64,000 nt of DNA from Rhodococcus sp. CH91 (GCF_022554085.1 NZ_JAKFYR010000005.1:62001-126000); one strand, 5' to 3'; counted from the first letter of the stretch, positions 17,580 to 31,012 are shown. Notes: generated by a model from the sequence alone, not told the origin. Translations and numbers: made by a program.

Positions 17580-19487
17580 GTGGCGCACATGATGCAGCCC
17601 CCACCCGGCCCAGGCGGCAGACCGGGCCGCCGCGGCAAGATCGACAAGAAGGATCTCGAACAGCTCCGCGAATCGCCGGTGAGTCTGCGCCGCATCGGCG
17701 CCCTGTTTGCTCCCTACCGATGGAAGATCGCGCTGGTCGTCGCGCTCATCGTCGCCTCGTCGGTGATCTCCCTGGCCACCCCTTTCCTCGTCCGCGCCGT
17801 CATCGACGACGCCATCCCGCACCAGAACGTGAGCCTGCTGTTGTGGGCTGTCGGCGGCATGCTCGCCGTCACCGTTGCCGGATCGCTGCTCTCCGTCGTG
17901 CAGACGTGGATCTCGACGACCGTCGGCCAGCGTGTCATGCACGGCCTGCGCACCCAGGTGTTCAGCCACCTGCAGCGGCAGTCACTGAGCTTCTTCACCC
18001 GTACCCGTGGTGGGGAGATCCAGTCGCGGCTGACCAACGACATCGGCGGTATGCAGTCCGTGGTCACCAACACGGCGACCTCGCTCGCCGCCAATATCAC
18101 CACCGTCGTCGGCACAGCGGTCGCGATGGCCGTCCTGAGCTGGCGGCTCGCCCTGCTCTCGCTGATCGTGCTGCCACCCGCGATCTGGCTCACCCGGCGC
18201 GTCGCGCAGATGCGCCGGGCGGTCACAGCGCGCCAGCAGCGCAGGCTCGCCGACATGCAGTCCCAGATCGACGAGGGGCTGTCGGTGAGCGGGATCCTGC
18301 TCGTCAAGACTCTCGGAACCGGTCCGGTGCTCTCCGACAAGTTCGCGCGGACGTCGGAGGATCTCGCCGATCTCGAGGTCCACGCCCAGTTGTCCGGTCG
18401 CTGGCGCATGGCCACGATGAACATCGTCTTCTCGGCGATCCCTGCCGTCCTCTACCTCGTCGCCGGTCTACCGGCCACCTCCGGCGGCATGACCATCGGT
18501 ACGCTCGTCGCCTTCACCGGATTGCAGGGCGCGTTGTTCCGGCCGCTGATGAGCCTGCTCGACGTCGGTGTGTCCGTCACCAGTTCGCTGGCACTGTTCA
18601 GCCGGATCTTCGAGTATCTCGATCTTCCCGTGGACATCGGCGATCCGGCGGAGCCCGCGCGAGTGGATCCCGAGAACGTCGCGGGGCGGGTGCGGTTCGA
18701 GAAGGTGACCTTCCGCTACGAGGGAGCACACCGGAACGCGCTCGACGGAATCGACCTCGACGTTCCGGCCGGAGCGCAGATCGCTCTCGTCGGGGAGACG
18801 GGCTCCGGCAAGAGCACCCTCGGCGCGCTGGTGGCGCGACTGTACGACCCGACCGGAGGATCCGTGAGCATCGACGGTGTCGACCTGCGCGACATGCGAC
18901 TCGCGGACGTCGCGGCACTGGTCGGCGTGGTGGCGCAGGAAACCTATCTCCTCCACGCGACGGTCCGCGAGAACCTGCGCTACGCGAAACCCGACGCGAG
19001 CGACGAGGAGATCGAGGCCGCTGCGCGCGCAGCGCACATCCACGACCTCATCGTCTCGCTGCCCGAGGGATACGACACGGTCGTCGGAGCCCGGGGGCAC
19101 CGTTTCTCCGGCGGCGAGAAACAACGGATGGCGATCGCGCGCACGCTGCTGCGCGATCCGCGCATCCTCGTGCTCGACGAGGCCACGAGCGCGCTCGACA
19201 ACGACACCGAACGCGCCGTCCAGCAGGCACTCGACGCGGCCCGCACCGGCCGCACGACGATCACCATCGCGCACCGCCTGTCCACGGTGCGCGACGCCGA
19301 CGAGATCGTGGTGCTCGATCGCGGCCGGATCATCGAACGCGGCCGGCACGACGAGCTCGTCGCACTCGGTGGCAGGTACGCGGCCCTCGCCACTCGCGCC
19401 GAACGGCACGGGGCCGGGCCGCTCGGGCAGGACGAGGTCAGTTCTCCAGCGTCGCAGCGAGAGCCCGCCGCAGTTCGTTCCGGCTGA
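17580..19487 (+). CDS. ABC exporter half-transporter (TMD-NBD fusion)
   Basis: A 635-aa exporter subunit. The N-terminal half has six hydrophobic segments from about residue 55 ([17 protein letters not shown]). The nucleotide-binding half (about 370-600) carries Walker [10 protein letters not shown], the Q-loop, signature FSGGEKQR, Walker [10 protein letters not shown] and switch His in TIAHRLST. One subunit per gene implies a homodimer or a partner elsewhere. It belongs to the multidrug/lipid exporter group; substrate unknown. Control by the divergent MarR gene is likely. Its last 50 bp overlap the 3' end of the convergent entE gene. Confidence 0.92.
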   Translation: MAHMMQPPPGPGGRPGRRGKIDKKDLEQLRESPVSLRRIGALFAPYRWKIALVVALIVASSVISLATPFLVRAVIDDAIPHQNVSLLLWAVGGMLAVTVAGSLLSVVQTWISTTVGQRVMHGLRTQVFSHLQRQSLSFFTRTRGGEIQSRLTNDIGGMQSVVTNTATSLAANITTVVGTAVAMAVLSWRLALLSLIVLPPAIWLTRRVAQMRRAVTARQQRRLADMQSQIDEGLSVSGILLVKTLGTGPVLSDKFARTSEDLADLEVHAQLSGRWRMATMNIVFSAIPAVLYLVAGLPATSGGMTIGTLVAFTGLQGALFRPLMSLLDVGVSVTSSLALFSRIFEYLDLPVDIGDPAEPARVDPENVAGRVRFEKVTFRYEGAHRNALDGIDLDVPAGAQIALVGETGSGKSTLGALVARLYDPTGGSVSIDGVDLRDMRLADVAALVGVVAQETYLLHATVRENLRYAKPDASDEEIEAAARAAHIHDLIVSLPEGYDTVVGARGHRFSGGEKQRMAIARTLLRDPRILVLDEATSALDNDTERAVQQALDAARTGRTTITIAHRLSTVRDADEIVVLDRGRIIERGRHDELVALGGRYAALATRAERHGAGPLGQDEVSSPASQREPAAVRSG

Positions 19488-21087
19488 TCTTGCCCACCCC
19501 CGTGACGGGGAAGGCGTCGACGAACTGCACCTTGTCGGGGATCTTGTAGTCCGCCAGGCCCCGCTCCCGGAGAAAGGTCTTGAGTGCGAGTGCTTTCGGT
19601 GCCTCGCCCTCGGTGACGACGAAGGCGCACGTCCGTTCGCCGAGATACTTGTCGGGCATCGACACGACCGCGGCGTCGAGCACCGCCGGGTGTGCGATCA
19701 GGTGGTTCTCCACCTCCTCGGCGGCGATCTTCTCGCCCCCGCGGTTGATCTGATCCTTCGCGCGGCCCTCGACGACGATGTAACCGTGGTCGGTGAGACG
19801 CACGATGTCGCCGGTGCGGTAGAAACCGTCGGCGGTGAACGCGGTCGAATTGTGTTCGGGTGCGTTGTAGTAGCCGCGGATCGTGTAGGGACCGCGGGTG
19901 AGCAGGTGCCCGGGCGTGCCGACGGGAACGGGATCTCCTGCGTCGTCGACGATCCGGATCTCGTCGTCCGGACTGATCGGCCGGCCCTGGGTGGTGACGA
20001 CGGTGTCCTCGTCGTCGTCGAGACGGGTGTAGTTGACCAGTCCTTCGGCCATGCCGAAGACCTGCTGCAGGGTGCAGCCGAGTTCCGGGCGGACCCGTTT
20101 GGCGGCCTCGGCGGGGAACTTCGCGCCGCCCACCTGCAGTACTGCGAGCGACGACAGATCCCGTTCGCTGCGCGCCCGCGCCGACAACCAGGCCTGTGCG
20201 AGTGGCGGCACGAGCGAGGCCATGGTGATGCCCTCACTCTCGATCAACGCGAACGCGGTGTCCGGGCTCGGATCGGGGGCGAGCACGACGGTGCCACCGG
20301 AGTGCAGCACGCCGAGGATCCCGGGAGAGCTCATCGGGAAGTTGTGGGCCGCGGGCAGGGCGACCAGCATGCGGGTGTCGGCGTCCACCCCGCAGATCGT
20401 GGCGGACTCGCGCACGGAATACAGATAGTCGGCGTGGGTGCGGGGGATGAGCTTGGGCGTTCCGGTCGTACCGCCCGACAACTGCAGGAAGGCAACGGTG
20501 TCGGCGCCGTTCTCCGCGATGGGGGCCGGATCGTTCTCCCGTAGCGAGGCGAGCGGAACGAATTCCTCGGCGTCCCCGGCCACGACGACGGCGGGCGGGC
20601 GTTCCGTCTCCGCGGTGATCTGCCGCGCGAGAACGCGGTAGTCGAACCCGCCGTGCTCCGCGGCGATCACGTAGGCAGCGGCATCGCTGAAACGGCAGAA
20701 GTAACCGATCTCCGAGGCTCGGTGCGCGGGCAGGGCGAAGACCGGTAGGGCGCCGAGACGGAACACCGCGAAGAGCACCTCGACGTACTCGACGATGTTC
20801 GGCAGTTGCAGGACGACCCGATCTCCCTTCCCGACCCCGAGTTGCGCCAGCCCGCCGGCGATCCGGGATGCGGCGTCGTCGACTTCGCCGTAGGTGAGGC
20901 GACGCAGCGTGCCCGTGGCGTCGTTCCCGACGACAGCGGTGCGTTCGGCGAAGTCGGCGGCGCGAGCAGGGAGGAACTGTCCGAAGGTCTCGTCCGTCCA
21001 GTAGCCGGCTGCGCGGTACCGCTCGGCGAACTCCTCGGGGTAGCGGGGGGTGGCAGCGAGCGGAGTGCGCGCGAGACCGATTGTCAC
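19438..21087 (-). CDS. entE: 2,3-dihydroxybenzoate-AMP ligase (EntE/DhbE)
   Basis: A 549-aa stand-alone adenylation enzyme that activates 2,3-dihydroxybenzoate with ATP and transfers it to an aryl carrier protein. Visible are [16 protein letters not shown] (A3 loop), the aryl-acid pocket segment [13 protein letters not shown] with the Asn characteristic of DHB/salicylate enzymes, [18 protein letters not shown] and the catalytic Lys of GKISRNELR. Salicylate as alternative substrate is unlikely because entA is adjacent. GTG 21087 has AAGGA 8 nt upstream; the open frame beyond it is Ser/Pro-rich and not coding-like. It is last in the leftward operon entC-entA-entE. Confidence 0.93.
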   Translation of the reverse strand: MTIGLARTPLAATPRYPEEFAERYRAAGYWTDETFGQFLPARAADFAERTAVVGNDATGTLRRLTYGEVDDAASRIAGGLAQLGVGKGDRVVLQLPNIVEYVEVLFAVFRLGALPVFALPAHRASEIGYFCRFSDAAAYVIAAEHGGFDYRVLARQITAETERPPAVVVAGDAEEFVPLASLRENDPAPIAENGADTVAFLQLSGGTTGTPKLIPRTHADYLYSVRESATICGVDADTRMLVALPAAHNFPMSSPGILGVLHSGGTVVLAPDPSPDTAFALIESEGITMASLVPPLAQAWLSARARSERDLSSLAVLQVGGAKFPAEAAKRVRPELGCTLQQVFGMAEGLVNYTRLDDDEDTVVTTQGRPISPDDEIRIVDDAGDPVPVGTPGHLLTRGPYTIRGYYNAPEHNSTAFTADGFYRTGDIVRLTDHGYIVVEGRAKDQINRGGEKIAAEEVENHLIAHPAVLDAAVVSMPDKYLGERTCAFVVTEGEAPKALALKTFLRERGLADYKIPDKVQFVDAFPVTGVGKISRNELRRALAATLEN

Positions 21088-21130
21088 GGAACGGATCCTT
21101 TCGGGAAGAGGCGGAGACGATCGGGCGGGT

Positions 21131-21916
21131 TCAGGCTCGGAGGGTGGCGCCGCCGTCGACGTACAGCGCCTGCATGGTGATGTGGCGGGCGCGATCGGAG
21201 AGGAGGAACTCGATGGCATCCGCGATGTCGGCGGGGTCGGCGATACGGCCGAGCGGGATACCGACCTTGAACTGGGAGAGATCCCCCTCGATGGCTCCCC
21301 GCACGCCGGCGTCGTCGTCCGGGTCGGTCCACAGCGACCGCTGCATCGCGGTGTCGGTGGAACCGGGAGCGACGACGTTGGCCCGGATCCCGTATCGCGC
21401 CAGTTCGAGTCCGAGCACCCGGACGATCATCGTGGCGGCCGCCTTGGACGAGCCGTAGACCCCCATGTCCATGCGGGGGACACCCGCCGAGTTGGAACCG
21501 ACGACGACGATCGATCCCGACCGGCGTTCGCGCATGGCACGCCCGACCGCACGCAGGACCGACACCATTCCGGTGACGTTGACATCGAAGATGTACTGCC
21601 AGTCCTGCGGATCCGAGTCGAGTACCGATCCGGTGGTGAAGACACCCGCGACGTGTGCGAGATGCGCGATCGGGCCGTGCTCGGCCTCGATGCTGTGGAC
21701 GACGTACTCGACGGCGTCGTTGTCGCGGATGTCGACGGGGTAGACCGGGACGGGCGTGTCCAGGAGCGCTGCGGTCTTGCGCAGGCCTTCGGGATCGCGG
21801 TCGGCGAGCACGAGGCGGTGACCCCCGCGCGCGAGGGTCTCGGCGGTCGCGCGGCCGATGCCCTGCGCGGCCCCGACGACGAGGGTGACGGGGGTCGGTG
21901 ATGCAGGCGTGGTCAA
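21131..21916 (-). CDS. entA: 2,3-dihydro-2,3-dihydroxybenzoate dehydrogenase (EntA/DhbA)
   Basis: A 261-aa SDR, the same length as B. subtilis DhbA, making 2,3-dihydroxybenzoate from its dihydro precursor with NAD. Marks are the cofactor loop [18 protein letters not shown] in place of [25 protein letters not shown] with catalytic Tyr and Lys, and [13 protein letters not shown]. The start is an unusual TTG (21914-21916) overlapping the TGA of entC (TTGA), with GGGAG upstream; no better start exists before the cofactor motif. This coupling ties its dose to EntC. Confidence 0.92.
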   Translation of the reverse strand: MTTPASPTPVTLVVGAAQGIGRATAETLARGGHRLVLADRDPEGLRKTAALLDTPVPVYPVDIRDNDAVEYVVHSIEAEHGPIAHLAHVAGVFTTGSVLDSDPQDWQYIFDVNVTGMVSVLRAVGRAMRERRSGSIVVVGSNSAGVPRMDMGVYGSSKAAATMIVRVLGLELARYGIRANVVAPGSTDTAMQRSLWTDPDDDAGVRGAIEGDLSQFKVGIPLGRIADPADIADAIEFLLSDRARHITMQALYVDGGATLRA

Positions 21917-23055
21917 CGGAGGACTCCCAGGGCGTCGAGGACGGTGCCGAACTTGACGGTGGTCTCGGCGAGTTCGTCGGCAGGATCGGAATCGGCGACG
22001 ATACCGCCGCCGGCATATGCGGTCAGCCCGAGCCCGTCGGGTTCGAGGACGGCGCAGCGGATGGTCACCATCCATTCGCCGTCCCCGTCTGCATCGCACC
22101 ACCCGAGCGCGCCGGCATAGAACCCCCGGTCGCCTTCGAGGTCGCGGACGAGTTCACGGGCGAGCGCGGTGGGCGTGCCGCAGATCGCGGGAGTGGGGTG
22201 CACCGCGAGAGCGAGGTCGAGTGCGGTCACGCCCGGATCGCGCAGCCGTCCTTCGATGGGGGTGCCGAGATGCCACAGTTGCCGCGTGCCGGTCACCGAC
22301 GGACGCTCGGGGATGTCGAGCTCGGCGCACAGCGGTTCGAGTGCCGTGCGGATCGCGTCGATCACGTGGGCATGCTCGGCGAGGTTCTTCGTCGACGCGG
22401 CGAGTCGGTCGGCCGTGGCGCGGTCGATCTCGGGATCCCGGTGGCGGGGAGCGGATCCGGCGAGCGGGTGTGCGGTGACCCGGTCGCCGCGACGCCGCAC
22501 CAGCACCTCCGGGCTCGAACCCACGAGACGGTATCCCGACCAGGCGTCCCCGGCAGGTGAGAGATCGACGGCGAAACCGTTGCGCGACGGGTCGTTACGT
22601 GTGAGCGCCGCCAGCAGGTCGTGGGGTTCGACGGGGCGGTCGGCGCGCAGCACGAGCGCGCGGGCCAGCACCACCTTGAGCAGGTCGCTCTCGTCGGAGC
22701 GGAGCAGGTGCAGCGCGGTCTCGACGCGGTCGACGTGCTGGTCTTCGGAGGGCAGCGCACCGGCGATCGTGATCGCCGGGAGTTCGGCGGGCGGTAGGTC
22801 GTAGGGAACGGGGGAGTGGTGCAGGAGGTGTGGTGCGGTCAGCGCGGCGGGATGGTCGGGAGCGAACGGCAGCGCCCCGACGATCGCGGGGACCCGCCCG
22901 GCGCGAAGCGCGTCCGCGGCGTCGGAGGCGGACCGGAACTGCTCGGCGACGCCTTCGGCGACGACGGTGCCGTGCGGGCGTGAGAGGACGAAGGGGTGCG
23001 CGACGGGCCGTTCGGCCCGGTCGGTTGAGGTTGCGCCGACGACCGGCACTTGCAT
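21913..23055 (-). CDS. entC: Isochorismate synthase (EntC/DhbC)
   Basis: A 380-aa chorismate-utilising enzyme that converts chorismate to isochorismate, the entry step of catecholate siderophores. Marks are LLKVVLARALVLRAD, VGSSPEVLVRRRGDRVTAHPLAGSA (residues of the active site), AVHPTPAICGTP, and GFYAGALGWCDADGDGEW followed by IRCAVLE. ATG 23055 has GGAAGG just upstream and opens the leftward operon. The leader carries an iron box shared with the divergent NRPS gene, so expression under iron limitation is expected. Confidence 0.92.
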   Translation of the reverse strand: MQVPVVGATSTDRAERPVAHPFVLSRPHGTVVAEGVAEQFRSASDAADALRAGRVPAIVGALPFAPDHPAALTAPHLLHHSPVPYDLPPAELPAITIAGALPSEDQHVDRVETALHLLRSDESDLLKVVLARALVLRADRPVEPHDLLAALTRNDPSRNGFAVDLSPAGDAWSGYRLVGSSPEVLVRRRGDRVTAHPLAGSAPRHRDPEIDRATADRLAASTKNLAEHAHVIDAIRTALEPLCAELDIPERPSVTGTRQLWHLGTPIEGRLRDPGVTALDLALAVHPTPAICGTPTALARELVRDLEGDRGFYAGALGWCDADGDGEWMVTIRCAVLEPDGLGLTAYAGGGIVADSDPADELAETTVKFGTVLDALGVLR

Positions 23056-23127
23056 TCTCGTACCTTCCGGTTGTGGAGGTCTGCTGGGCGACTGCGCCAA
23101 CGGGACACGCGATCACTGAGCAACATA

Positions 23128-23146
23128 TACGGTAAGGCTTACCTTT
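23128..23146. promoter_or_regulatory. IdeR/DtxR-type iron box between entC and NRPS1
   Basis: The 13-bp core GGTAAGGCTTACC (23131-23143) is a perfect palindrome about a central G and matches the IdeR/DmdR consensus core (GGTTAG-CTAACC type). It lies in the 178-bp divergent spacer, 73 bp from entC and 88 bp from NRPS1, and could repress both under iron-replete conditions. Confidence 0.75.
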
Positions 23147-23233
23147 GGTACTGTTCCGTTCGGCGCCGTCGTGCGCAGGTGAGCGGATTCCGTTCCGACC
23201 CAATCGTTTCGACCGAAGGAAAGAGGATCTCCA

Positions 23234-26200
23234 GTGCCCATTGCCGGCCCGGACGCCTCACGGCTCGCCCTGTCGCGCGCCCAGACGGGCGTATGGTTCG
23301 CCCAGCAGCTGGACCCCGACAACCCGCTGTTCAACACATCCGAGTGCATCGAATTGCGGGGCGAGGTCGACGAGGAAGCGCTGGCAGCAGCGGTATACGG
23401 AGCCGCCGGCGACGCCGAGGTGCTGGTCGCCGCGTTCGAGTCCCTGCCCGACGGTACGGTCGTCCAGATTCCCGGTGGGCGCGGGCTGGATCTGGCGCCG
23501 ACCGTCGACCTGACGGACGCCGCGGACCCCTGGGCCGCCGCCCACGAGTGGATGACCCGGGACCTCGCCCGGCCCGTCGACCTGGCGGTCGATCCCTGCG
23601 TCCGGGCGGCCCTGCTGCGCCTGGCGGCCGATCACGTCGTCGTCTACCTCCGGGCGCATCACATCGTCCTCGACGCCTTCGGCTTCTCGCTGTTCAACAG
23701 GCGGATCGCCGAGCGGTACACCGCACTGGTCGCCGGCACGGAACCCCGTGTCGCCCCGTTCGATCCGCTCGAACCGGTGATACGGGAGGAATCGGACTAT
23801 CGTGGCTCCGCCGATTTCGAGACCGATCGCCGCTTCTGGGGCGAGTACCTCGCGGACGTCGACGAGGCCGTCGCCTTGCGGCCCGGCCCCGGCGGCATCG
23901 CCCGTCGATCCCGTGCCGTGCGGTTCACTCTCGACGCCGATCGGCACCGGGCGCTGGTGGCGCTGGGCAAGGAGGCCGGGGCGAGCTGGGGTGATGCGGT
24001 CACCGCTCTCGTGGGGGCATATCTCCGCGGCGCGACCGGGCAGGAGGACGTCACTCTCGGCTTCCCCGTGATGAACCGCCTCGGGTCGGCGGCCCTGAAG
24101 GTACCCGTCACCGCGGTCAACGTCGTCCCCCTGCGGCTGAGGCCCACCGCATCGATCGGCCTCGTGGATCTCGTCGGACAGGTGCGGGACGGAGTGGCCC
24201 TGTGCCGCAAGCACTACCGTTATCGCACCGAGGACATCCAACGCGATCTGCACCTGCCGGCCGGGTCACGCGGCGTCATCGGACCCTCGGTCAACGTCAA
24301 GCCCTTCGGTGACTCGCTCCGGTTCGGGGACATCCGCGCCTCGGTGCACTCGGTGGCCCGAGGGCCGCTGCAGGATTTCATGGTCACGGTCCGTCCGCTC
24401 GACGGCAGCGCCGGACTCGAGGTGTTCGTCGACGCCGACGCCGACGTCTACACCGACGTGGATCTGAAGGCCCACGCCGACCGCCTCGACATGCTGTTCA
24501 ACTCGGTGGCGGACCGGGATCCGCACACCCCGCTCGCACAACTGCCCATCATCGGCGACGAGGAGCGGCGGACGATCGTCGACCGCTGGAGTCACAGCCC
24601 GGACATCCCGTTCGATCCGGACCTGACACTCGTCGACCTGCTGCGCATGCGGATCGAGGCCGCGCCCGACGACCCGGCGGCCGCGGACGCCCGCGAGACG
24701 CTCAGCTACGCGCAGTTCGGTGCGCGGGTCCACCGTCTGGCGCGGTATCTCGTCTCGCACTTCGACCTGCGCGGACCGGAAGCGCGGGTCGCGCTCGCGT
24801 TGCCCCGCACCGTCGACGCGCTGGTCGCCATCCACGCCGTCCTCGAGACCGGCGCCGCCTACATTCCGCTCGACGTCGACCAGCCTCTCGAACGCCTCGC
24901 CCACATCCTCGGCTCCACCGCTCCGGCCTGTGTCCTCACCGCGCGCGTGACCGACGACCGGGTGGCCGAGGTCGCGGGCGGTCCGAGCCGTCTCGTGCTC
25001 GAAGACCTCGACCTCGACGCCGTGCCCGACACACCGCTCGCCCCCTCGGAGCGTGGTCCGCTGTCCGCCGATTCGATCGCCTACGTCATTCACACTTCGG
25101 GCTCCACGGGCAGGCCCAAGGGTGTGGTGGTTCCCCATCGCGGCCTGGTGAATCTGTTCCACAGTCACCGCGCACAGGTGTTCACCCGCGCGGCCCGTGA
25201 GGCCGGCCGCGACACCGTCCGGCTGGGACTCGCCTGGTCGCTGGCCTTCGACGCGTCGTGGCAACCGCTGCTGTGGATGCTCGCCGGACACACCGTGGAC
25301 ATCGTCGACGAGACGACGCAGCGCGATCCGGTCGCGCTCGCACGCCGTGCACTCGACGAGGGATGGGACTTCGTCGAGTTCTCGCCGAGCCAACTCGAGC
25401 AGTTCGTCGACGACGGACTCTTCCCGGACGGCACCGTGCCCACCCTCGGGTTCGGCGGTGACGCGGTCTCCGAGAGATTGTGGAGACGACTGCGCGAACG
25501 CCGGGGTGCGGCCTTCAACTTCTACGGCCCCACCGAGTGCAGTGTCGATGTGCTGGTCGCGGAGGTGGCCGATGCCGAGACCCCCGTCGTGGGCCGGCCC
25601 GTGGCCAATCTGCGTGTCTACGTCCTCGACGCGGGACTCGCGCCGGTTCCGGCCGGAACCGAGGGGGAGCTGTACGTGGCCGGGCCGGGTGTCGTCCGGG
25701 GTTATCTCGACGCGCCCGCGCTCACCGCGACGAGATTCGTCGCGAATCCGTTCTGCCCGGAAGCTTCGGGTGCCTATGCGCGGTTGTATCGCACCGGCGA
25801 TCTCGTGCAGTGGACCGAGGACGGTCGCCTCGTGTACCGCGGTCGCGTCGACAACCAGGTGAAGGTCCGGGGGTTCCGCATCGAACTCGGGGAGATCGAT
25901 ACCGCTCTCCTGCGCATTCCCGGTGTCGCCCGGGCCGCAACCGTGGTGCGCACCGATCCCTCGGGCGCCGCACAACTCGTCGGCTATCTGGTCGGGCAGG
26001 ACGTCCCGGAGCCGTCCGAGGCCCGTCGTATCGTCTCGGAGTTCCTGCCGGCCTACATGGTGCCCGCCGCACTCGTCGTCCTCGACGAGATGCCGCTGAC
26101 CTCCAACGGCAAGCTCGATCGGAAAGCTCTGCCGGAGCCGGACTTCGCGTCACTGGTCTCGTCCCGTGCAGCCGAGACCGATGTCGAGCGGGCCCTGTGC

Positions 26201-29200
26201 CGGATCTACGCCGACATCCTGGGGCTCGAGACGGTCGGCGCGGACGACGACTTCTTCGCGCTCGGCGGCCATTCGCTCAGCGCGGCGAAACTGCTCGCCC
26301 GTATCCGGGACGAACTCGGTGCCGACCTGCCCATCCGCACGATCTTCGACAATCCGCAGGTCGTGGATCTCGCGGCCCACTGCGAGCAGTCCGGTGGTGC
26401 CGACGCGGCCGGTCCTGCGCGGCCCCTGCTCGTTCCTCGCGGCGACACCGAACTCGCGCCGATGTCGTACGCGCAGCAACGCCTGTGGTTCATGTACCGC
26501 ATGGAAGGGCCGAGCCCCACCTACAACGTGCCGATCACGGTGACGCTGCACGGGCACGTCGACCCGGATGCCCTGCGGCGCGCGGTCTCCGATGTTCTCG
26601 TGCGTCACGAGAGCCTGCGGACCGTGCTCGTCGAGCGCGACGGTGCCGGGATGCAGCGCGTACTGCCTCACGACCCCTCGGCCGTGCCGTTCGCGGCCGA
26701 GTCCGTCGACCGGGAGGATCTCGCCGGCCGGCTGCACTCCGAGGCGCGGCACGCGTTCGACCTCGAACGCGAGATACCGCTGCGTATCCGGCTGTTCACG
26801 ATCGCGCCCGACGAGCACGTCATGCTCGTACTCGCCCACCACATCGCCAGCGACGAACTGTCCACGCCCTTGCTGCTGCGGGATCTCGGCAGCTTCTACT
26901 CGGCGCACGTGCGCGGCGGATTCCACGATCCGGATCCGCTGCCGGTGCAGTACGCCGACTACGCGATCTGGCAACGCGAGCTCCTCGGCGATCCCGCCGA
27001 CGAATCGTCTCTCGTTGCCCGCCAACTGGACTTCTGGCGCCGAGAACTCGACGGTCTCCCGGCAGAACTCGATCTTCCCGTCGACCGCCCGCGCCCGGCG
27101 GTGGCGTCCTATGCGGGCGGCGGTGTCGAACACCGGATTCCGGCCGGTCTCGCGAGTGGAATCCGTGAGACGACACGCGCCACCGGCACCACGATGTTCA
27201 TGATGGTGCACGCCGCGGTGGCGCTCGCCCTCGCTCACAGCGGTGCGGGGGAGGACATTCCGCTCGGGTCGCCCACGGCCGGTCGTCCCGCGCCGGAACT
27301 CGACGATCTCGTGGGATTCTTCGTCAACATGGTGGTGCTGCGCACCGACCTGTCGGGTGATCCCACCGTGCGGGAACTTCTGGGCCGCATCAAGGACTGC
27401 GATGTCGCCGCCTATTCGCACCAGGACGTTCCCTTCGATCGCGTGGTGGAGACCGTCAACCCCGAGCGCAGTGCGGCGAGACACCCGCTGTTCCAGGTGA
27501 TGGTCCAGTACCAGAGTCCGCCGGCGATCACGGGATTCGACGATCTCGCACCGACTCCCTCGTTCGTCGCGAACGACACCGCCATGTTCGACCTCACCTT
27601 CGACGTGATCGAGGAGGCCGGCGGCGAGCTCTGCGTGCGGGTGGAATACGCGCGGGATCTGTTCGACGAGTCGTCCGCCGCCGCCTTCGCAGCGCGGGTC
27701 GTGCGCGCGTTCGAGGCGCTGTGCGCCGACCCGGAGGCCAGGCTCTCGCACCTCGATCTGCTCACCGAGGCGGAACGAGAAGTGCTGGGCGCAGGTGAGG
27801 GCGCCGCACCGGCTCCGAGCCCGGAGGCGCCGGGCAGCCTGCCCGAACTGTTCGGGACCACCGTGGAGCAGTTCCGCGACGAGATCGCGCTGGTGACACC
27901 GTCCGCGCGGATGACCTTCGGCGAGCTCGACGCGTGGTCGGACCGCATCGCGCGCCATCTCGCCGCGAACGGTGTGGGGCCGGAAACCGTGGTGGGCCTG
28001 AGCCTTCCGCGGGAAGCGATATTGGTCGCGGCGATCCTCGGTGTCTGGAAGTCGGGTGGGGCCTATCTGGTACTCGATCCGGAACAGCCCGCCGAGCGCA
28101 ACGAGTACATGATCCGTGATGCCGGTGTGAGCACGGTGCTCGACGCCGACCGCCTCGCCGCAGCGGACGATCGGCCCGGGACCGGTCTCCCGTCCATCGT
28201 GCGGCCGGGCAACACCGCGTACATCGTGTACACCTCGGGTTCGACAGGCACTCCCAAGGGCGTGGCGGTATCTCACCGCGGCGTGGTGAACCTGTGGGAG
28301 ACGGTGCGCACCCGCACCGTCGGTGATCCGGGGACGCGACGGCGCGCGGTGCTGCTGAGCTACACCTTCGCCTTCGACTCGTCGATCGAGCCGCTGCTCG
28401 CGATGCTCGGTGGCCATGTCGTCCACGTGCTCGCCGAAGACCTCATGGCGGATGCCGGTGAGATCGTCCGCTACGTCCGCGACCACCGCATCGACGCGCT
28501 CGACTGCGGACCGGTGCTCGCCACCCGGTTGATCGCCGAAGGGCTCCTCGATCCGGACGCTCCCCACCGGCCCGAGTCGATGGTGCTCGGCGGGGAAGCG
28601 GTCCCCGGCGAACTGTGGTCACACCTGGCGGCGAATGCCGATGTGCGCGTGAACAACATGTACGGGCCCACCGAATGTACCGTCGATTCGACCGGTGCCG
28701 TGCTCACCCCGGGAAGCGCTCCGAACATCGGAACGCCGATCCCCGGCGGACGGGTCTACGTCCTCGACCGTTTCCTGAGGCAGGTTCCGCCGGGAGTGGC
28801 GGGCGAACTGTACGTCGGCGGCCCGCACGTCGCCCGCGGATATCTGGGGCGGTTCGCACAGACTGCGGGACGGTTCGTGGCCGATCCCTTCGGTGCCGCC
28901 GGCGAGCGTCTGTACCGCACCGGTGATCTGGTGCGCTGGAGGGTGTCCGAGACCGACGGTGCGGTGCTCGACTATCTCGGCCGGACGGACGACCAGGTGA
29001 AGATCCGCGGCTTCCGGATCGAACTCGGGGAGATAGAGACCGTTCTCGGCGGACATCCGGAGGTGACGGCCGCAGCCGTCGTGGTCCGTGAGGACGAACC
29101 GGGCCGTAAACGCCTCGTCGCCTATGCCTCGGGGACGGCGGACCCGGACACACTGCGGGTATATGTCGCGGACCGGCTTCCCGACTACATGGTTCCGGCC

Positions 29201-30985
29201 GTGACGGTCGTACTCGACGAACTGCCGGTCACCCGCAACGGCAAGATCGACCGCAAGGCGCTGCCGGAACCGGTGTTCGCGCCGACCGCCGAGCGCCGGC
29301 TTCCCGCGGACGGCCTCGAGGGACGTCTGTGTGAGCTGGTGGCGCGTGTGCTCGGACTCGACGCGGTCGGGCCCGACGACGACTTCTTCGCTCTCGGTGG
29401 CGATTCGATCGTCTCGATCCAGCTGGTGTCCGCGGCGCGCGCGGCCGGGATCCGATTCACCGCCCGGCACGTCTTCGAACACCGGACCTCGGCGGGCCTC
29501 GCCCGCGTCGCGGAGATCGAGGACGGTCCCGGCGCGGTCGACGTGGAAGCCGCGCTCGGTGAGGTGCCCGCGACGCCGATCGTCCACGACATGCTCGACC
29601 GTGGTGGGCCCTACGCCCGGTACGCCCAGTCGAGGCTGCTGCTCGCGCCCGCCGGACTCACCCTCGACGCGCTGACCGAGGGGGTGCAGGCACTGCTCGA
29701 CACGCACGACGCGCTCCGGGCGATGTTCGACGACCGGACGCGAGTACTCGACATCCGGCCGGTCGGCGCCGTCGATGCCGCCGAGGTGGTGACCCGCGTG
29801 GACGTCTCCGGGTCGGCCGACATCGAGGATGCGGTGATCGCCGCGACCGACGCCGCTTATGCCGAACTCGATCCCGCTTCGGGCGTGCTCGTTCGTGTGA
29901 TCTTCTTCGATGCGGGGTCCGGCCTTCCGGGACGCGTGTTCGTCGCCGTGCACCATCTCGTCGTGGACGGTGTCTCGTGGCGCATCCTGGTGCCCGATCT
30001 CGCCGGGGCCGTCGGCGGTGTGGCACCGGTCCGCGCGGCCACCTCGCTGCGACGCTGGGCCCGAGGACTGCTCGACGCAGCGCCGGCGCGCAGGTCCGAA
30101 CTGTCCCTGTGGCGGCGGATCCTCTCTCCGGCGGGTCGTGTGCGCGTGGCCTCGGATGAGCCGGATCCGGTGCGGCACACCATGGCGGAGACCGAGAGAG
30201 TGCAGGTCGAGATCCCGGCCGATGTCACGGATGCCCTGCTGACCACCGTCCCGGAGCGTTTCCACGCCGGGGTCGAGGATGTCCTGCTCACCGCACTGGC
30301 GCTGGCCTCGGCGCGGGTCTGCGGTGAGGGTGCGGTCGCGGTCGACCTCGAGGGGCACGGCCGTGAGGAGCAGGCGGTGCCGGGTGCGGACCTGTCCCGC
30401 ACCGTGGGGTGGTTCACGACCCTCTATCCGGTGCGGCTCGAGGTCGGTGGACTCGACATCGCCGACGCCTACGCCGGGGGCACGAGTGCCGGTGACGCGC
30501 TGAAACGGGTCAAGGAACAGTTGCGGGAAATCCCGGACAGCGGAATCGGCTTCGGCATGTTGCGGCACCTCGATCCGGTCGGAAGGTCGGAACTGGCGAC
30601 CGCCGGCACCGTCGACGTGGGGTTCAACTATCTCGGCCGGTTCACTCTCGGGGAGACCGAGGGGCAGGCCTGGTCGAGTGCCCCGGAGAGCACTGCGCTC
30701 GGGGGCGCGACCGAGGCCGCCATGCCGGTCGCTCATGCCGTCGAGATCGGGGTGTTCACCGACGATTCCGGTGATGCACCGGTTCTGCGCGGGACGTTCG
30801 GGTACAGCCCCGCGCTGGTCTCCGGCGCCACGGTCGCAGCGCTCGCCGACGAGTGGATCGCCGCGTTGGCGGCTCTGGCCCGGCACTCCGCGCACGAGGA
30901 TGCCGGCGGGTTCACACCCTCGGACCTGACGCTCGGCGATCTGGATCAGGCGGAGATCGACGATTTCGCGCTGGAATTCGGCTGA
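23234..30985 (+). CDS. Siderophore NRPS 1: Cstarter-A-PCP-C-A-PCP-E
   Basis: A 2583-aa non-ribosomal peptide synthetase with two modules. Residues 1-440: EntF-like starter condensation domain ([11 protein letters not shown]) expected to take the aryl acid. About 465-965: adenylation domain ([11 protein letters not shown] near 621; NFYGPTECS). PCP Ser1014 in GGHSLSAAK. About 1070-1510: LCL-type condensation (LAHHIASDE near 1200). About 1535-2010: adenylation ([20 protein letters not shown]). PCP Ser2058 in GGDSIVSIQ. About 2100-2560: epimerase ([13 protein letters not shown] from 2240; EGHGREE; TVGWFT). Pocket residues by alignment to GrsA are DAQFGGFVD and DSECVGMVD, which match no specificity I can name safely. 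The acidic tail DDFALEFG after E may dock to NRPS2. Confidence 0.93.
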   Translation: MPIAGPDASRLALSRAQTGVWFAQQLDPDNPLFNTSECIELRGEVDEEALAAAVYGAAGDAEVLVAAFESLPDGTVVQIPGGRGLDLAPTVDLTDAADPWAAAHEWMTRDLARPVDLAVDPCVRAALLRLAADHVVVYLRAHHIVLDAFGFSLFNRRIAERYTALVAGTEPRVAPFDPLEPVIREESDYRGSADFETDRRFWGEYLADVDEAVALRPGPGGIARRSRAVRFTLDADRHRALVALGKEAGASWGDAVTALVGAYLRGATGQEDVTLGFPVMNRLGSAALKVPVTAVNVVPLRLRPTASIGLVDLVGQVRDGVALCRKHYRYRTEDIQRDLHLPAGSRGVIGPSVNVKPFGDSLRFGDIRASVHSVARGPLQDFMVTVRPLDGSAGLEVFVDADADVYTDVDLKAHADRLDMLFNSVADRDPHTPLAQLPIIGDEERRTIVDRWSHSPDIPFDPDLTLVDLLRMRIEAAPDDPAAADARETLSYAQFGARVHRLARYLVSHFDLRGPEARVALALPRTVDALVAIHAVLETGAAYIPLDVDQPLERLAHILGSTAPACVLTARVTDDRVAEVAGGPSRLVLEDLDLDAVPDTPLAPSERGPLSADSIAYVIHTSGSTGRPKGVVVPHRGLVNLFHSHRAQVFTRAAREAGRDTVRLGLAWSLAFDASWQPLLWMLAGHTVDIVDETTQRDPVALARRALDEGWDFVEFSPSQLEQFVDDGLFPDGTVPTLGFGGDAVSERLWRRLRERRGAAFNFYGPTECSVDVLVAEVADAETPVVGRPVANLRVYVLDAGLAPVPAGTEGELYVAGPGVVRGYLDAPALTATRFVANPFCPEASGAYARLYRTGDLVQWTEDGRLVYRGRVDNQVKVRGFRIELGEIDTALLRIPGVARAATVVRTDPSGAAQLVGYLVGQDVPEPSEARRIVSEFLPAYMVPAALVVLDEMPLTSNGKLDRKALPEPDFASLVSSRAAETDVERALCRIYADILGLETVGADDDFFALGGHSLSAAKLLARIRDELGADLPIRTIFDNPQVVDLAAHCEQSGGADAAGPARPLLVPRGDTELAPMSYAQQRLWFMYRMEGPSPTYNVPITVTLHGHVDPDALRRAVSDVLVRHESLRTVLVERDGAGMQRVLPHDPSAVPFAAESVDREDLAGRLHSEARHAFDLEREIPLRIRLFTIAPDEHVMLVLAHHIASDELSTPLLLRDLGSFYSAHVRGGFHDPDPLPVQYADYAIWQRELLGDPADESSLVARQLDFWRRELDGLPAELDLPVDRPRPAVASYAGGGVEHRIPAGLASGIRETTRATGTTMFMMVHAAVALALAHSGAGEDIPLGSPTAGRPAPELDDLVGFFVNMVVLRTDLSGDPTVRELLGRIKDCDVAAYSHQDVPFDRVVETVNPERSAARHPLFQVMVQYQSPPAITGFDDLAPTPSFVANDTAMFDLTFDVIEEAGGELCVRVEYARDLFDESSAAAFAARVVRAFEALCADPEARLSHLDLLTEAEREVLGAGEGAAPAPSPEAPGSLPELFGTTVEQFRDEIALVTPSARMTFGELDAWSDRIARHLAANGVGPETVVGLSLPREAILVAAILGVWKSGGAYLVLDPEQPAERNEYMIRDAGVSTVLDADRLAAADDRPGTGLPSIVRPGNTAYIVYTSGSTGTPKGVAVSHRGVVNLWETVRTRTVGDPGTRRRAVLLSYTFAFDSSIEPLLAMLGGHVVHVLAEDLMADAGEIVRYVRDHRIDALDCGPVLATRLIAEGLLDPDAPHRPESMVLGGEAVPGELWSHLAANADVRVNNMYGPTECTVDSTGAVLTPGSAPNIGTPIPGGRVYVLDRFLRQVPPGVAGELYVGGPHVARGYLGRFAQTAGRFVADPFGAAGERLYRTGDLVRWRVSETDGAVLDYLGRTDDQVKIRGFRIELGEIETVLGGHPEVTAAAVVVREDEPGRKRLVAYASGTADPDTLRVYVADRLPDYMVPAVTVVLDELPVTRNGKIDRKALPEPVFAPTAERRLPADGLEGRLCELVARVLGLDAVGPDDDFFALGGDSIVSIQLVSAARAAGIRFTARHVFEHRTSAGLARVAEIEDGPGAVDVEAALGEVPATPIVHDMLDRGGPYARYAQSRLLLAPAGLTLDALTEGVQALLDTHDALRAMFDDRTRVLDIRPVGAVDAAEVVTRVDVSGSADIEDAVIAATDAAYAELDPASGVLVRVIFFDAGSGLPGRVFVAVHHLVVDGVSWRILVPDLAGAVGGVAPVRAATSLRRWARGLLDAAPARRSELSLWRRILSPAGRVRVASDEPDPVRHTMAETERVQVEIPADVTDALLTTVPERFHAGVEDVLLTALALASARVCGEGAVAVDLEGHGREEQAVPGADLSRTVGWFTTLYPVRLEVGGLDIADAYAGGTSAGDALKRVKEQLREIPDSGIGFGMLRHLDPVGRSELATAGTVDVGFNYLGRFTLGETEGQAWSSAPESTALGGATEAAMPVAHAVEIGVFTDDSGDAPVLRGTFGYSPALVSGATVAALADEWIAALAALARHSAHEDAGGFTPSDLTLGDLDQAEIDDFALEFG

Positions 30986-31012
30986 CGCGAAGCTCTTGGC
31001 GGCGCGGCGGCT